From Crambe crambe (taxonomy: Eukaryota; Porifera; Demospongiae; Poecilosclerida; Crambeidae): 64,000 nt of DNA. The notes under the pieces were generated by a model. The model saw only the letters and a list, made by a program, of their open reading frames with translations. It did no database searches and had not been told where the DNA came from. This document shows, piece after piece, positions 63,050 to 64,000 of the stretch (positions within the stretch are counted from its first letter, which is position 1; each line of letters opens with the position of its first letter). The translations under genes and the position numbers were made by a program. Location: the NCBI GenBank assembly GCA_963924555.1, contig OZ004582.1, positions 7,316,001-7,380,000 of the forward strand. The letters run 5' to 3'.

Positions 63050-63994
63050 CCAAAATTGCTCGACTCTACTCTACATGTATGCTAACACTACATGCAACAT
63101 TAGATCAAGTTTTTGACATTAATACATACCTTGTTTGCTCCACTGCCTCACAAATGGCACCCACTAGCACATCACTAGCCCAGCACCTCAGAAGAACAGG
63201 CGAATTATACAGCACTTTGTCCATCAAGGCAGCCGTGTTCTTTAAGAGATCATCTGCACACAAAGAGAATTGATCATTCAAGACGGTTACAGTGGAAGGT
63301 TGTCATGGAGGTTATTTTGTATATACACTCTATACAAATAACCTCCAGAAGAGGACAATCTCTCCACAAAGGACAAAAGAATGGCTCCCAAGTGTGTCCA
63401 TTATTCGGAGGTTCCTGATCTAACCATTTGTTGATGACTGAAGGACAAACGTGAGAGAAGACAGCACATCATTCTGTGTCGAACTAATGTGTTCCAGCCA
63501 TAGAGTTCTCACTTCTTTGTGGGAGAGACACATGAGAATCAGTCTTGTAGTCTCTATCAATATCCTCTGGTCCTCACTCCCCAAGAAGGTCAAAATGGCA
63601 TCCCTGCATTGAAGTTTGTATATACTTGAGATGGAAAATAAAGTACAAAAAGTTAAGTTTGTAGGAGAAAAATGAAGCAATTTGAGAAGTTAAAAAAATG
63701 AAGAAAAAAAAGAAAAAGAAAAAAATGAGAAAAAAAAAAAAAAGATAGGTGCTTCGGAATAGGCCTCGATCTCACCTAAGGCAGGCGTGATGGGATTGAC
63801 ACAGTCAACCCAGGGCTTATCTTCACTAGCTACCACAAAGTACAACCACATGTACTGTTGCTAAATGTGCTATTTAAGTGCATGCTCAAGCTATACAGAT
63901 TGTATGGTACTTGCATTTTATCTTTGTCACATAGGGCCTCCATACATATAGCAGGGATACACGCCATGTTGCCTAAGATACCAATAACAATTTC
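62358..63994 (-). CDS. SAAL1: SAAL1, 3' part (continues beyond right edge)
   Basis: Minus-strand exons 63994-63915, 63603-63425, 63253-63130, 62989-62907 and 62632-62358 join in frame to the stop at 62358. The right-most exon reads EIVIGILGNMAC, then ILTFLGSED, TTRLILMCLSHKEVRTLW, VLQSSTNG/DDLLKNTAALMDK and LQLLTTFEEGVGHL, which follow the armadillo-like helices of animal SAAL1 (also called SPACIA1), a nuclear protein linked to cell proliferation whose exact role is unsettled. The first visible intron has no GT in the right phase; a GC donor (AT|GCAAGT at 63914) restores it. The gene is tail-to-tail with ITFG2, 65 bp between stops. 5' exons lie outside the window. Confidence 0.85.
63015..63048. 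repeat. (GA)n microsatellite in a SAAL1 intron
   Basis: About sixteen GA units, located between exons 63253-63130 and 62989-62907 on the acceptor side. Confidence 0.95.
63339..63413. repeat. AACCTCC repeat in a SAAL1 intron
   Basis: ATAACCTCCAGAAGAGGACA ... GTGTCCATTATTCGGAGGTT. It ends about a dozen bases before the donor of the 63603-63425 exon (minus strand), so the insertion abuts the splice site. Confidence 0.7.
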
Positions 63995-64000
63995 CTAAAA

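Overview
The window is eukaryotic nuclear DNA, most likely from a demosponge such as Amphimedon. This rests on AT-rich, TAGCTAG-rich spacers, tightly packed genes, short introns (47 bp to a few hundred bp) with GT/AG signals, animal orthologues in the right third (ITFG2, SAAL1, RDH11-14-type dehydrogenases), and a large family of beta-helix membrane proteins of a kind I associate with sponge genomes. The species is inference.

0.3-46 kb: a tandem array, all on the minus strand, of one intronless gene family. Each full copy encodes about 1,230-1,260 residues: signal peptide, long N-glycosylated right-handed beta-helix of Pmp-type repeats (GGAI/GGALY and FxNN/NNxA motifs), Cys-rich membrane-proximal module, about nine membrane spans, and a tail ending in a nearly invariant VIELREPLLEN. 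Five copies have open frames (290, 4900, 18276, 37102, 42092). One has a 4-bp frameshift (23528-27266), one a single nonsense codon (31796-35413), and two are 3'-end fragments (29291-30101, 31131-31335). The copies share 5' and 3' flanking blocks and are patchworks: some parts are nearly identical between copies and others diverge sharply, as expected from unequal exchange and gene conversion. Function is unknown; a variable cell-surface recognition or adhesion role is a hypothesis.

8.7-18 kb: an island of non-coding and mobile DNA that interrupts the array. It holds a CpG-rich putative promoter, (GT)n and TAGCTAG repeats, a 47-bp minisatellite, a ~205-bp tandem repeat carrying two hairpins per unit with compensatory changes, small exons with good splice sites, and a 2.9-kb DNA transposon with ~406-bp inverted ends, TA target duplication and a broken pogo-like transposase lacking its catalytic core.

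46-53 kb: repeat-rich DNA with two decayed copies of a retinol-dehydrogenase last exon, GGGGACCCC-type minisatellites, an STPR-repeat remnant, a long ATT microsatellite and a 1-kb element with ~38-bp inverted ends.

53-64 kb: single-copy genes. These are an intronless avidin/streptavidin-like biotin-binding protein (53061-53504, minus); a head-to-head pair of RDH-like SDR genes sharing a 90-bp promoter with a DR5-type nuclear-receptor-like motif; ITFG2 (12 exons, complete, plus strand), a subunit of the KICSTOR complex that restrains mTORC1; and, tail-to-tail 65 bp away, the 3' part of SAAL1 (minus), running off the right edge. Several foldback or MITE-like elements lie between them.
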